Positions 33,061-45,085 of a stretch of 64,000 nucleotides of DNA are shown here, in pieces. The position numbers and the translations under genes were made by a program. Every line of letters begins with the position of its first letter. Positions within the stretch are counted from its first letter, which is position 1. The notes below the pieces were generated by a model. It ran no database searches and was not told the origin of the DNA. It saw only the letters and a list, made by a program, of their open reading frames with translations. This stretch comes from Escallonia rubra. Lineage: Eukaryota > Streptophyta > Magnoliopsida > Escalloniales > Escalloniaceae. The DNA is taken from NCBI GenBank assembly GCA_033065855.1, contig JAVXUO010001676.1:59990-123989 (forward strand), in the 5' to 3' direction.

Positions 33061-34884
33061 CAAAATAAGAGAAACAATGAACCTCAATCACATTTATTGA
33101 GGTTTTTCACCATCTTGACGAATGAATTGCCGCACGGCTCTTTCTTTCTCAGTTACATCAACAAGCCTTTCTAGTTGAATAGAAATACATGTTGAATCCC
33201 GGGGGTATATGCTCTTTTAAGTGTCACCACTATTTGTTTCGAGAAATGCCGATAACAAGTAGAGGGGTGAAATAATAATATCTTTAACACCTGACACGTT
33301 CGGAGTTCACCACTACCGAAAGGCGATTTGATACTGTGTTTGTTGCTAGTTAGCTTTGAGGCCCTAGCAACCTAGGATATCTTGTGTATACTTGGTTATA
33401 ATATCAGGTTGCTTAGGAATGCTGGCTTGGTGTTTGCAATGAGTTTTTCTTTGTTCCTACAGGCCACAATGGGTCGAACATGTTTTCTGGGACTGACCAG
33501 TGATGAACCCAATCAACAGCAAGCTATATTTTCCTATATTAATGCTGGTTTTACATGTGAGAAATCCATCTAGATACATCCTAGATTTGGGTGGCTTGTA
33601 TGGTTATCTTTTACACGGGACACCTGCAGCCCTATAAGAGACAGGTCTCTGTTGAGTGCATGTGCATGTTTCTCCATTAATTAGTGAGAACTTCTAGTGC
33701 CCAGATCTTCGATTTTTTCTTGAATATTCTGATTATGTTCCATCTTGCATCGTAGTGATTATGTACCTTTGGGGCATCTTAATTTGGTTGATGCCTACAG
33801 TTATTGATTTTATTATTTATAATTTATGTAAACCTCTACCAATCCAAATTCCTAGGTGATGTGATTGCAAGTGGCCGAATGTGATGGATGGCGGTTGAGT
33901 AGTGTTGTTGAGATCAAAAGCATGGTTAATTGCATTAGTTGTTCGATAATAATGAGATTGTTGGCGTTGGTGATTAATGGCAGAGAACATAGATGATTTA
34001 AATGCTAGAGAGCTCTAAAGAAATTGTGAGAGAAAACGGAAGGGGGTAGTTTAATCGAGGATGGCAATTGGATCTGTACCCAAGGAGCGGATAATTTTGA
34101 CCATGACCGGGCCATTGGGTGGGTTTGGTATTTACTTTCATAACCCGCAGCAGATACGAGGCGTGGGTATGGTTGTAAGTGTATCTGCCCTGCTATCAGA
34201 CTCGACCCGCTCAACTTTATATCCTAAACAAGATTTAATCTGAACCGTCCATATTTCCTTATGTATAAACTCTAGAAAGCCCTAGCCATTTCATCGTTAT
34301 ACCCATTGTCTCTTCTTCTCCTTAAGCCGTCACACCCCCAATTTTTGCACAAACTGCGGTCGCCTTTAGCCAGTCGTCGGTCCGCAGTTCGTCCACAAGC
34401 AATTGGACCGCTACCAACTCCGGTTGCTGATCCATTGATGGAACCGCATTGCTCTTCTTCTCCTTAGGCCGCCCAACTAACAACCACTGTCCACCAAGGC
34501 CCGCTGTCAAACGCCTGTCCATCTACCAACAACTCCTCACTTCTATGTTTGACATCAAAGATCCATCACCTGTTTTATTTTTTTTATTTTGCAGCTGCAA
34601 ACTTCCTTATCGAAAATGAGCAACTGGCTTGGGGGAATGCCCATTTACTGTTGATGATCTTTTTGAGACTAGAGATAATAAAATGTAGAAAGCGATGACG
34701 TCGTTTTCCTTGGGGTGCGAGTGAAGTCCTATGAATCACGGACTCTAGTGCGGGTGGGATACGATACAAGTACGGATGTGCAGATATGTCTGTATGTTTA
34801 GCATTTCCATTTTGTGTTTTTGCAATGTTTGCAAAAAGATGTTTTTTTTTTCCGTGTATTTTTCCCATTTTCTGTATTTGTTTT
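33061..34884. other. No gene recognised
   Basis: About 1.8 kb of low-structure DNA. It contains a T-rich stretch near 34560 and a T run at 34842-34850 just before the CACTA insertion site. Short frames match nothing I recognise. Confidence 0.4.
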
Positions 34885-34902
34885 CACTACAAGAAAAGAC
34901 GT

Positions 34903-35200
34903 CTTTTGCGACGGAGTTTTAGCGACGGAATCGATTCCGTCGCTAAAATGAGTTTTACTGACGGAAACCTCCGTCAGTAAAACTCCGTCGTAAAATATTA
35001 TTTAAGCGACGGATTTATTCCGTCGCAAAAAACTCCGTCGGTGAAAAGGCGTTTTACCCACGGAAACCTCCGTCAGTAAAACTCAATCGTAAAATATTAT
35101 TTAAGCGACGAATTTACTCCGTCGCAAAAAACTCCGTCGGTACAAATATTTCTTCACCGACGGACTTTTAGCGACGGAGTTATTCCGTCGCTAAAAGCCT
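34903..35200. promoter_or_regulatory. 5' subterminal repeats of the CACTA element
   Basis: Repeated TTTAGCGACGGA-type 12-mers and their complements, often as head-to-head pairs (for example AGCGACGGAATCGATTCCGT at 34921-34940). Two longer blocks with TATTATTTAAGCGACG repeat at about 34996 and 35094. In En/Spm the TNPA protein binds a 12-bp subterminal motif, and by analogy these are the likely binding sites of the TNPA-like protein encoded here. Confidence 0.85.
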
Positions 35201-35324
35201 TTTTAACTCTTAGATCTGGTTTGAACTATCACTGCTTCTCTCTTCGAAAATCCCAAAACCCATTTCCGGCTATTGTGCCACCGCCGTTCTCACTTCCTAC
35301 CCCGCCTCGGGCGCCACCGAAAGC

Positions 35325-35497
35325 CTCGACACCGGCGGCGACCTCCCTCGACTCCGGCGGTGACTTCCCTCGACCCCGGCGGCGTCCTCCCTCGACACCG
35401 GCGGTGACTTCCCTCGACACCGGCGGCGACCTCCCTCGACAATGGCGGTGACTTCCCTTGACGCCGGCGGTGACCTCCCTCGACACCGGCGACTCCC
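35325..35497. repeat. 22-bp GC-rich minisatellite, about 8 units
   Basis: Units CTCGACACCGGCGGTGACTTCC-like start at 35325, 35347, 35369, 35391, 35413, 35435, 35457 and 35479 (the last partial). The 22-bp period cycles reading frames, so open frames on both strands here are not evidence of genes. It lies about 100 bp inside the subterminal repeats and may be part of a first exon or leader starting near 35200. Confidence 0.9.
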
Positions 35498-36429
35498 ATC
35501 ATGTAAATTTTTTTTATAGTGTTTAATATCACTACCCATTTTTGTCTTTTATTATGTTACAATTAAATGCCCTTTATGCTTCATTTTTGGTAGCAATCGC
35601 CGACAGTCACTACGGCAAACTCCGATAGCCGTCCCCCACCGACCATCGCTGCCGTCCAACTCCAGCAGCCACCTTTGTCCGCTGCCTCTACCAACTAGAA
35701 TAATGAAAATAATCTCATCCAAAAATATGACTACTTTCAAACAAAATAAATTAGAGGCTAAAAAAGTTGACTCGTATTGTAAATGATCGGGTTAAGTGGC
35801 GTTGGATCTAGATGGGATGGGACGGGACGGAACTGGGCAAGGGACATTAAAATTAAGATGACGCAATATGGGGAAGGGGGTGGTGGTTTGCGGCGCCCCA
35901 TATTGTCTCCTTGATAAATAACAATCTTGCGACGCAAAGAGTAATTGAGATTACTAAGTATATAAGTATTATTTGACAAGTCAACTGAACGACATTATAA
36001 AGTTTAATTCCCCATTTTGAAATTTATGTGGAATTTCGTAAAACTTAGAAACATGTAGTTGCCACTTGCGCTCACATTATTACGGTAAGATTTTATGGTC
36101 CATGTACTTCAAGGCCCAGCACATCCGAAATGGACATATGGGGCTGAGCAACTTCCTTCGGCCCATCTTGTGTTGTATCCAAGAACCCAAAGTAGAGTAG
36201 TACGCCTAGTCCTGTGAGTCTGTGACAAATTCTAGCCCATCACCTAGTACATTTCTTGTATTCTCAGTAATTTGAAATGAATTTGCTACACTTCTAGCAA
36301 CTTTACAAAATTAAACAATCTTGCTTGACCTACTAATTTGACTAGTAGTCATTTGTGGTAGGGCTTGATCATTCAATAGTCAAAAAAAAAAAAAAAAAAT
36401 GTAAAACAAATATGTATGTACGAGTGTAT
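35498..36429. other. CACTA interior, no gene recognised
   Basis: Between two tandem arrays. An A run (about 36383-36400) lies near the end. No domain was identified in the short frames. Confidence 0.5.
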
Positions 36430-37290
36430 GACCCATTTCAAACTATATTTAGTTTGAATACCCCAATTCAAGCATAAAGGGCAATAGCGAAATCAACCGA
36501 ACCCTAAATTGAATCAATAGAACCCCCTAATTGAACCCTAATTTGAAGTAATTGAACCCTAATTAAACCCTAAATTGAACTAATCGAACCGAACCCTAAA
36601 TTAAACTAATTGAACCCTAAATTGAATACCCTAATCCAACTGAAACCTAAATTGAACTAATTGAACCCTAAATTGAATGCCCCAAATCAACCGAACCCTA
36701 AATTGAATCAGTGGAACCCCCTAATTGAACCCTAAATTGATGTAATTGAACTATAATTAAACCCTAAATTAAATGCCCTAAAAGCCCTAATTGAACCGAA
36801 CCCTAAATTAAACTAATTGAACCCTAAATTGAATACCCTAATCCAACTGAAACCTAAATTGAATGCCCTAAATCAACCGAACCCTAAATTGAATCAGTGG
36901 AACCACCCCCTATTTGAACCCTAAATTGATGTAATTGAACTCTAATTAAACCCTAAATTGATGTAATTGAACTAATTAAACCCTAAATTGAATGCCCTAA
37001 CCGCCCTAATCGAACCGAACCCTAAATTAAACTAATTGAACCCTAAATTGAATACCTTAATCCAACTGAAACCTAAATTGAACTAATTGAACCCTATATT
37101 GAATGCCCCAAATCAACCGAACCCTAAATTGAATCAGTGGAACCACCCCCTATTTGAACCCTAAATTGATGTAATTGAACTCTAATTAAACCCTAAATTG
37201 AATGCCATAACCGCCCTAATCGAACCGAACCCTAAATTAAACTAATTGAACCCTAAATTGAATGCCTAATACAATCGAACCCTAAATTGA
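36430..37290. repeat. CCCTAAATTGAA-type array inside CACTA
   Basis: About 860 bp of ACCCTAAATTGAA, TAATTGAACCC and AAATCAACCG blocks. A higher-order unit is visible: a segment starting near AACTAATTGAACCCTAAATT and ending AACCACCCCCTATTTGAACC recurs at about 36660-36920 and 37020-37160. It is closely similar to the array in the Mutator-type MITE at 12840-13630. Confidence 0.88.
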
Positions 37291-37369
37291 AATAATTCAA
37301 GCGCATCGGATATGTGCATTTTGAACAATTTTTTCCCATTTGAACCTTGATAATTTGTTTGATAATTTT

Positions 37370-37550
37370 AGGTTGTTAATTGTGCATTTGAGAATTGTGA
37401 TTATTGATCTGTGATTTTAGATTGTTAATTGATGATTTTAGGTTATTAGCTGTGCATTTGAAGTAATTGCGATTATTAATTGATGATTTTAGATTGTTAA
37501 TTGATGATTTTAGATTGTTAATTGTGCATTGAGCATTTGAGATATTGAGA
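37370..37550. repeat. Short AT-rich tandem repeat (TTGATGATTTTAG)
   Basis: TTGATGATTTTAGRTTGTTA-like units recur about five times, mixed with GTGCATTTGAG blocks. No coding capacity. Confidence 0.7.
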
Positions 37551-37783
37551 TTATTGACAGAGGATGGGACCCAATTGGATTGAATGTGTGATTTTTGTTA
37601 ATTTTTATTGCATTGAGCCTTTTAGAATTGAGAATTGAGATTGTTGACGGAGGATGGGACTCAATTGGATTGAGATACCTGTTAGTTAGCGCAGACACGG
37701 ACACCACGTCTGATCGACGGTGTCCGACATTTAAAACACAAATTAACGTATGCCGATGTGTCTGGAGGTGCGTGTCGGTGGGC

Positions 37784-37955
37784 GTCGGACACGTGTCCGG
37801 AGGCATCGGACATGTGTCGGTATGTGTCGGACACGTGTCCGGAGGCATCGGACATGTGTCGGTATGTGTCGGACACGTGTCCGGAAGCGTCGGACATGTG
37901 TCGGTATGTGTCGGACACGTGTCCGGAGGTGTCAGACACATATCGGACACCATAT
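37784..37955. repeat. 42-bp minisatellite with palindromic G-box cores
   Basis: Four units start at 37784, 37826, 37868 and 37910 with exact 42-bp spacing. Each contains GGACACGTGTCC, a perfect 12-bp palindrome with a CACGTG G-box core, and most also contain CATCGGACATGTGTCGG. The 42-bp period keeps frame, so long repetitive frames appear on both strands (Thr/Cys/Pro/Asp-rich). These are considered artefacts. CACGTG is the core recognised by plant bZIP and bHLH factors; function here is unknown. Confidence 0.9.
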
Positions 37956-38049
37956 CGACACCCTATATGAGGTGTCGGAATTGAGGTTGTTGACGGAATT
38001 TAGGTTAGTTAGGTTAATGCGACATTTTTAGCATGCACCCCCTAGAATC

Positions 38050-38930
38050 TCATCGTGGCTCCAGCACTGGCTATAATTAGCCCTAATTAGTCCTGATTAA
38101 CAATATTTTAGTAAATCAATTAACCCTAATTAGCTCTAACGAGCCTAATTAGTTTTAATTAACCCTAAGAACCTAATGAAAATCAAATTAGCTGTAATTA
38201 CCCCAAATTAGCCCAAATGAACCCAATTATGCGCATATTGATTATAGTTAGCCTAATTAGTCGTAATTTGCACTAACATAACCCAATTAAGCCTAATTAG
38301 CGCTAGTTAGGACTAATCAGCACTACTCGGCACAATTAAACCCTAATTAGGACTAAATAACCTTAATTAGTCCTAATCAACCCTAATTAGCTATAATTAT
38401 CCGAAACTAGCCCTCATTAACATTAATTAGCCGTAACATAACCCAATTAAGCCTAATTAGCCCTAATTAGGACTAATCAGCACTACTCGGCACAATTAAA
38501 CCCTAATTAGGACTAAATAACCCTAATTAGTCCTAATCAACCCTAATCAGCTATAATTATCCGAAACTAGCCCTCATTAACATTAATTAGCCTTAACATA
38601 ACCCAATTAAGCCTAATTAGCCCTAATTAGGACTAATCAGCACTACTCGGCACAATTAAACCCTAATTAGGACTAAATAACCCTAATTAGTCCTAATCAG
38701 CTATAATTATCCGAAACTAGCCCTCATTAACATTAATTAGCCCTAACATAACCAAATTAAGCCTAATTAGCCCTAATTACGACTAATCACGTATTACTCG
38801 ACACAATTAAACCCTAATTAGGACTAAATAACCCTAATTAGTCCTAATCAACCCTAATCAGCTATAATTAATACTTGTAATTAACCCTAATAACCCAGTT
38901 AGCCCTAATTAGCCCTTGTACATCCCATAA
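38050..38930. repeat. Satellite-like array, ~160-bp units of CCCTAATTAG motifs
   Basis: ACCCAATTAAGCCTAATTAG marks unit starts at 38281, 38441 and 38601, and a variant at 38751 (spacings 160, 160, 150). Within units, CCCTAATTAGGACTAA and CACTACTCGGCACAATTAAA recur in fixed order. Flanking sequence on both sides is made of looser CCTAATTAG repeats. No coding capacity. Confidence 0.9.
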
Positions 38931-39240
38931 TTACTCCATGTTGCCCAGAGATGGTTCAATTACTCGTTGTTTACAAACCCTGCATTCTTTATATTAGTTG
39001 TTGTTTTGAGAAGTCCATTGGCAACGAGATGGTTCAACTCGTTGCCAACGAATTCTATTTAATGTGGAATTGGTAACATATGGAACGATCTTTCTGCAGT
39101 TTTGATATTTCGAAAAGATTCTTACATATCTTATCAATTTCTGAACGCATGCATGCATAGAAACCCTTAGTTCCCGTTCAAAGGTACTCATTACAAAGTA
39201 ATGCCTTGTAATGAGCCTTTGGATGTCCAGTTTGGACAGT

Positions 39241-39516
39241 TTGGAAAAGCTAATTGTTTATAAAACAGTGTTTTGACTCATGCTTTGTGTTCTATGTCGT
39301 GGATATTTGGTACACGTTCTCGTGTGTTTCTCCGGGTGCATACAGATCTGGTGTTCTAACATCCGTCAAACCTTCCTGAGCAAGGTTAGATGAATGTTAG
39401 AACACCTAATCGATGTCGTGTACTTGGAGAAATGTGGGGAGGTGCTGCCGAATTTTCCACAGACATGGGACTAAGCATGAGTTATTCACTGTTTTATAAA
39501 CATGTGCTTTTCTGAA
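39241..39516 (+). ncRNA. Long imperfect hairpin upstream of transposase (candidate RNA)
   Basis: Left arm about 39241-39373 and right arm about 39381-39516 are complementary along nearly their whole length, with a loop of about 7 bases. Perfect blocks include GTTTATAAAACAGTG (39256-39270) with 39487-39501, ACTCATGCTT (39276-39285) with 39473-39482, and GGTGTTCTAACAT (39350-39362) with 39394-39406. It lies about 140 bp before the TNP2 start codon, in the likely promoter or 5' leader. If transcribed it would fold into a precursor-like stem, so it could feed small-RNA production or structure the leader. It could equally be a small inverted-repeat insertion. Confidence 0.6.
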
Positions 39517-39657
39517 TGGGATATGACCACTACCTGTTCAAGAGTGGAGGGGAAATATGTAGACATGTTGTAACATTCATGCATTCATATTTACATCGGC
39601 AATGCCTAATCACTGGTCATTATTGAAGGTGGTATACAGTACGATAATTCAGTCGTC

Positions 39658-42600
39658 ATGTCAGTCGATCGAAGTTGGATGAAAAGGAAGAATGCTGAAG
39701 ATTTTGAGTGTCGCGTTGACGAATTTCTCGACTTCGCTTATGCGCATCCTGCACATGTTGACCTTGATAAGATAAGGTGTCCGTGCGGTAGATGTGAGTT
39801 GTTGCACTGGAGAAAAAGAATTGAAGTAAAATGGCATCTTCGTCGGTACGGTTTTATGGGTGGATACACAAGGTGGACGCAGCACGGGGAAACGATAGTA
39901 TTGTCGTCCAACCTGGCTAGTCAAACTGAAGTTAGGGAGGAGGCACGATATGATTACCGAGATATGATTATGGATGCTGGGCATGCTAATGTTGACTGGG
40001 GTAACGACAGTCCACAACCGCCGAACGAGGGGGCTCATCAGTTTTATGAGTTGTTGAGAGCTGCGGAAGAGCCGCTGTGGGATGGAGCTCCGAAACACAC
40101 ACGGATGTCTGCGGTTAGTAGGTTATTACAGTTGAAATCAGACCACGGGCTGAGTGAGAAAGGTTTTAACGAGTTTGTTACCTTAATCAAAGAAATACTG
40201 CCCGAAAGTGAAAAGCTACCGCCGTCGTACTATGACGCGAAGAAGATGATGAGGAAACTTGGGTTGAGCTATGACCGGATAGATGCGTGCAATAACGATT
40301 GTGTATTATTCTGGAAAGAGAATAAAGATTTGTCACGGTGTCCAGTATGTGATCATTCGAGGTACAAACCGGACAAAGGGAAGAAGAAAAACATTGCATG
40401 GAAGATATTACGATATTTCCCGGTCACACCACGGCTTCAGAGAATGTACTACTCCTCCAATACGGCTGAACATATGAGGGCTCACCGTGAGACTCGCAGC
40501 AACGATGCCGATGTGCTGACACACCCAGCTGATGGAGAGGCGTGGAAGGAGTTTGACCGCAGGCATCCAGTCTTTGCTCAGGAAGTTCGGAATGTTAGAC
40601 TTGGTCTGGCAACCGATGGGTTCAACCCTTTCGGTCAGTCTACCACGCCTTACTCATGTTGGCCTGTTATTATTGTCCCTTACAACCTTCCACCAGGCAT
40701 GTGCATGAAGAAGCCGTATATGTTCTTGTCGTTGCTTATTCTGGGGCCGAAGAGTCCCGGTAAGGACATAGATGTGTATTTAAGGCCGTTGATTGATGAG
40801 TTAAAACAGTTATGGAATCATGGAGTCAAAACATATGATGCATCCCTTAAACAAAATTTTCAGATGAGGGCTGCTTTGATGTGGACTATACATGATTTCC
40901 CCGCATTGGGAATGACGTGTGGCTGGAGCACACATGGGAAGCTAGCATGCCCTGCTTGTATGGGCGTGAACCCCGGTCATACGTTAAAGCACGGCGGAAA
41001 GGCCTCGTGGTTCGGATGTCACCGTAAGCTTTTGCCACCGGGCCATCAGTTTCGTAGGCAGAAGGATAAATTTGACGGGACAATCGAGCGTGAGGTTGTC
41101 ACACTGGACTACCCATCTGGTGAAGAAGTACTCTCACACCTGGAGGCACTTGATACTGACATACCACACGGTAAGGGTGTGCCGGATCAGAAGATTGCAG
41201 GGTTCGGGAAAGAGCACAACTGGAGAAAATTTTGTATCTTCTGGGAGTTAGCCTACTGGAGGACGCTCGTTATCCGAAACAACATGGATGTGATGCATAT
41301 TGAGAAGAACTTTTTTGATAATGTGTTCAACACAGTGATGAATGTCAAGGGCAAATCGAAAGATCACCTTAAAGCGAGAAGGGATCTACAACAGTTGGGT
41401 GTACGCCGTGAATTGCATCCTCGGACAGTCAGTGGGAGGACCATACTTCCGAAAGCACCTTACTGTCTAGACAAGAAACAAGTGGAGAAGGTCTGTCAGT
41501 GGGTTAAGAATTTGAAGCTTCCGGATGGGTTTGCGTCCAACATATCTCGTTGTTGCAATGTATCGGAATGCAAGTTCCAAGGGATGAAGAGTCACGACTG
41601 CCACGTATTCATGGAGAGATTCATTCCTATTGCCTTCCGGGGACTGTTGCCACGGGTTGTTTGCGAGACTTTGACTGAATTATCTCATTTCTTTCGAGAT
41701 ATATGCTCTTCTACGATCCGGGTGAGTAACATGGAAGTGCTTGAGAAGAACATTGTGGTGACGATTTGCAAGCTGGAGAAAATCTTCCCACCTTCGTTCT
41801 TTGATTCAATGGAGCATCTGCCTGTTCACTTGGCATATGAAGCTAAGATGGGTGGACCCGTGCAATATCGGTGGATGTATCCCTTCGAGAGGTAATCCTT
41901 AAATTGTTACAGTTGTTCGTTTACACTTAATGCGACATCTGTTATCATTGATATTCCACCTAACTCGATTCGCTAAACTTCTAGGTTCATGTTCCATTTA
42001 AAGAAAAAAGTCCGTAATAAGGCTCGGGTTGAGGGCTCAATTGCGGAGGCTTACGTAATGGAAGAACTTGTAAACTTTTGTAGTCAATATTTCGGGCCTG
42101 ATGTTGGTACAAGGTTAAATCAACTAGGCCGAAATGACCCCGGAGCAAGCACAAATTTGGAAGGGCAATTGTCAATATTCAAGCAGTCAGGTAGTCCGTT
42201 CGGCCGAACGTATACTCGATGGCTAACAGATGAAGAGTACAGTGCTGCAACAATATATGCCCTTCTAAATTGCGATGAAGTTTCGGCATTCGTTGAGTAA
42301 GTTAAAGTCTTAATTCACTTACATTGCTGTACATAATTGAAAGTGTGTGTTAAGCGAGTCAAATGCATATTGGTTTGCAGTGAGTTCGATGCGGAATCTT
42401 TAATCACTGATCCCGCTGGACTTGAATCTCATCGGAAATCACAATTTGTACAGTGGTTCAAAATCCGTGTAAGATTATTTAACGAAATTATATTATGTGT
42501 TATATACAGTTCTGTGGCCAATTAGTATACTGATTTATCCTTAATTTTTACCGTCATCTACAATAGGTTCAGTCAATGGATAGACCAGTGGCCTCCTGCT

Positions 42601-43316
42601 TGAAATTACTAGCCGAAGGCCCTAACAAACAAACATCCTGTTACGGAGGCTATATCATCAACGGGTTTAGGTTTAACGTAAAAGATGATGACCGAACAAA
42701 ACAAACCCAAAACAGTGGAGTCTTGGTCAACGGCGACTGTTATGCCGAGAATTGCATGGACTTTTACGGAGAGCTAGATGAGATTGTTGAGCTAACATAT
42801 CTGGGTTCCCAAAACCGCCTGGTAATGTTCAAGTGTACGTGGTTCGATGTCACATGCAGTAGAGGAATCCGTGTTAGCTCTCAAGGGATTGTAGATGTCA
42901 ATGTCAAGTCAAGACTTGCATCAGACGAGCCCTTTGTGTTTGCTAGTCAAGCTGTACAAGTCTTTTACGCGGAGGACGTCGCCAATCCCAAATCTCATTG
43001 GTATACAACTATCAAGTCCAAGAAATTGCCCGTGACATATGACAGTGAGCTAGACTCCTTTCAAGCCGACCAACCACGTGTCTTGTTCCCTGTTGAGGTC
43101 AACAACGAGGAGGACGATCTTCCTCTTCCAACAACACTTCTTGTGGGAGAAGAAGTCGTAGATGATGACGCGGAAGACGTGGAAAGTGTTGGAGATGATG
43201 TGACCGAGTCTACTGATGAAGAGGATGAATTAGAAGATGAAGAGGACGACGAGTCCCACGAAGAAGAGGGCGACGAGGAAAGTGATGAAGATGATTCGCA
43301 AACTGAAAATGATTGA
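39658..43316 (+). CDS. TNP2-like CACTA transposase (4 exons, 1,127 aa)
   Basis: Exons 39658-41891, 41985-42296, 42381-42468 and 42567-43316. All three introns have GT..AG ends, and the joined length of 3,384 bp is in frame with one stop. Start MSVDRSWM fits the family's usual MDRSWM opening. Order: transposase-associated domain (about residues 4-77, with CPCGRC), Transposase_21 core with ATDGFNPFG (D320), GKDIDVYLRPLIDEL (D370, D372) and MDVMHIEKN (E549), DUF4218 spanning the first intron (ending YPFER joined to FMFHLKKKVRNKARVEGSIA), and DUF4216 in exon 4 (VMFKCTWFDV). The C-terminus is a 60-residue acidic tail. Members of this family cut and rejoin element ends in the nucleus. Which acidic residues form the catalytic triad is inferred from conservation. 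No internal stop or frameshift was seen, so the gene may be functional. Confidence 0.93.
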
Positions 43317-43396
43317 CTTGTAATGTTGTAACATCACGGGAAAAATGTAGTAACATTTTAGAACTTGGTGTTTATTGATGTGTTTTTGCACATCCG

Positions 43397-43403
<7 letters not shown>

Positions 43404-43429
<26 letters not shown>
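43404..43429. repeat. (TA)n microsatellite between CACTA genes
   Basis: About 13 TA units between the TNP2-like stop codon and the TNPA-like gene. Confidence 0.9.
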
Positions 43430-43431
<2 letters not shown>

Positions 43432-43506
43432 CCGATGATGATTTATGCCTAAATTATTGTTTTTCACGTGTTAATGTCTTTGTATATAATCTATATGAAG
43501 TCAGAT

Positions 43507-45085
43507 ATGGATAGGATACGGGCTATTCGTGGCCGGGCTGGACGCCGAGCTGCTTCCTCCCCGGTGGGTCCCACCTCGTCATTGCCTACTGATGACGAGG
43601 CACAGAGTGATCGCGGACAGCAGATGGGGCCCCAGCCCCAGCCCGAGCCGTCGCCCCAGCCCGACGCAGATTCATCCCACACGCGCGTGCATTCTCCATC
43701 TTCCGTGGGTTCTACCTCAGGTATAGTTTATAACGGTGTTTAGTACATTTTCGCTAGCCTTATATTTAAAGTATATTTGAACTGTATTAATGTCTGTGTT
43801 TTGTAGGATCTCGACGAGGCCGTGGTCCGACACGCGGGGTACGCATCGACCCCAGCGTAAACAGAGAGTTACGCTCACGCAGGAGGGCCTGTAAGTACTA
43901 AAAATATCACCTCATGCCTTAAATTTAAAATTTTGGGGTGTTAATTTATATTTGAACTGTATTAATTAATTTATTTACTTCTTTGGCAGGATCCTGGAGA
44001 AGGGCCGATTCTTCGAGCCACGCCTGTACTGGAAGGACTGGGATGCCGCTGCGAGGGAGGCCCTATGGGAGGAGTGGCTGGTACGGTGAAGTATTTTTTT
44101 CAGCGTTAGTAAATGTTTAATTACAGTTTTTTTCTGGTCATAATTTGTGTTATTGAATGCCTTACAGGAGGGGTTTACGTTTGACACGCCTCAGCAGCAG
44201 GCACTGGGGCAGCAGGCCTTCTTTGCCTACATCGGCAAGAATTACCGCCGATGGCTCCACGACGCACGGGACCGGGCAAAGAAGCGGCTGCCCGAGGGTG
44301 CCCCGATGACGGAGATGACGAGATATCCCCCACATTGGATATCTCACCGTGTATGGGGGGAGATGATAGATCGGTGGGCTGCGGATCCAGGTTGGGACGC
44401 CAAGAGTAAGAGCGGGGCCGAGAACAGACAGAACAGAGATCCGACGCACACGGGGGGGTCGGTGCCACACGACATCGTCCGACACATGAACGCGGTCGAG
44501 CACCCGGATCTGGAGGAGGATGAGGTCATAGCTCTGACCTATAGTCAGACGCACGTGCGGAAGAAGGACAAGGACGAGGCGCACCGGACGGGCGACTATA
44601 TTTCAGATATTGCCCGGCGGATCGATGTGAGTCAATTTATTTAAGTTGTTAATGTTTTTTCTTTCTATCCTCAATGTCCGTTTCGTTAATTAATGCCCTA
44701 ACATATCGTTAAACCACTGTTTTTGCAGGCCTCGTATGAACAGCTAAGGGGGTCCGAGCAGCAGTCCGGACAGCCATCAGCGTCCACTAGTACGGCTGCG
44801 AGTACTGGGGGGTTGAAGCGATGGCTGGATACGCCGGAGGTCGTGAATCGGCCGAAAGGCCGCATACGCGGCCTGCCTAGCACGACTGCTCGTGCCGTGA
44901 TAGGAGCGTCCTCACCCCCTGCTGCCCCTCCACAGACACCGGCTCCTCAGCGTCAGTTGGACGACGAGGAGATCCAGCGCATTGCTACAGTGGTGGTGAG
45001 GATGATCAGGGAGCAGGGCACTGCTGGACATGCCGAGTCGGCCCCGAATCAGCAGGATCCAGATCCGGGACTCGGCGACCCCTGA
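43507..45085 (+). CDS. TNPA-like CACTA protein (Transposase_24 family)
   Basis: A second multi-exon gene in the element. Well-supported exons: 43990-44080 (LEKGRFFEPRLYWKDWDAAA), 44168-44626 (GFTFDTPQQQ, FFAYIGKNYRRWLHDAR, YPPHWISHRVWGEMIDRW, SVPHDIVRHM) and 44729-45085 (starting ASYEQLRGSEQQ, ending DPGLGDP and TGA). All have GT..AG introns and compatible phases. They match plant Transposase_24 proteins, partners of TNP2 with presumed binding to subterminal repeats. The 5' part is less certain: exon 43807-43890 fits the downstream frame as VTLTQEGL, but the likely first exon (ATG 43507, MDRIRAIRGRAGRRAASSP, donor at 43721) joins it in a different phase. So either the true first exon differs or a one-base indel breaks the gene. 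A 15-base C run follows in the 3' UTR. Confidence 0.8.

Noticed and set aside
37510-38031. Thr/Cys/Pro-rich repeat protein on both strands
   Set aside because: The 42-bp unit is a multiple of three, so every stop-free frame stays open. The content is a palindromic minisatellite, not a protein.
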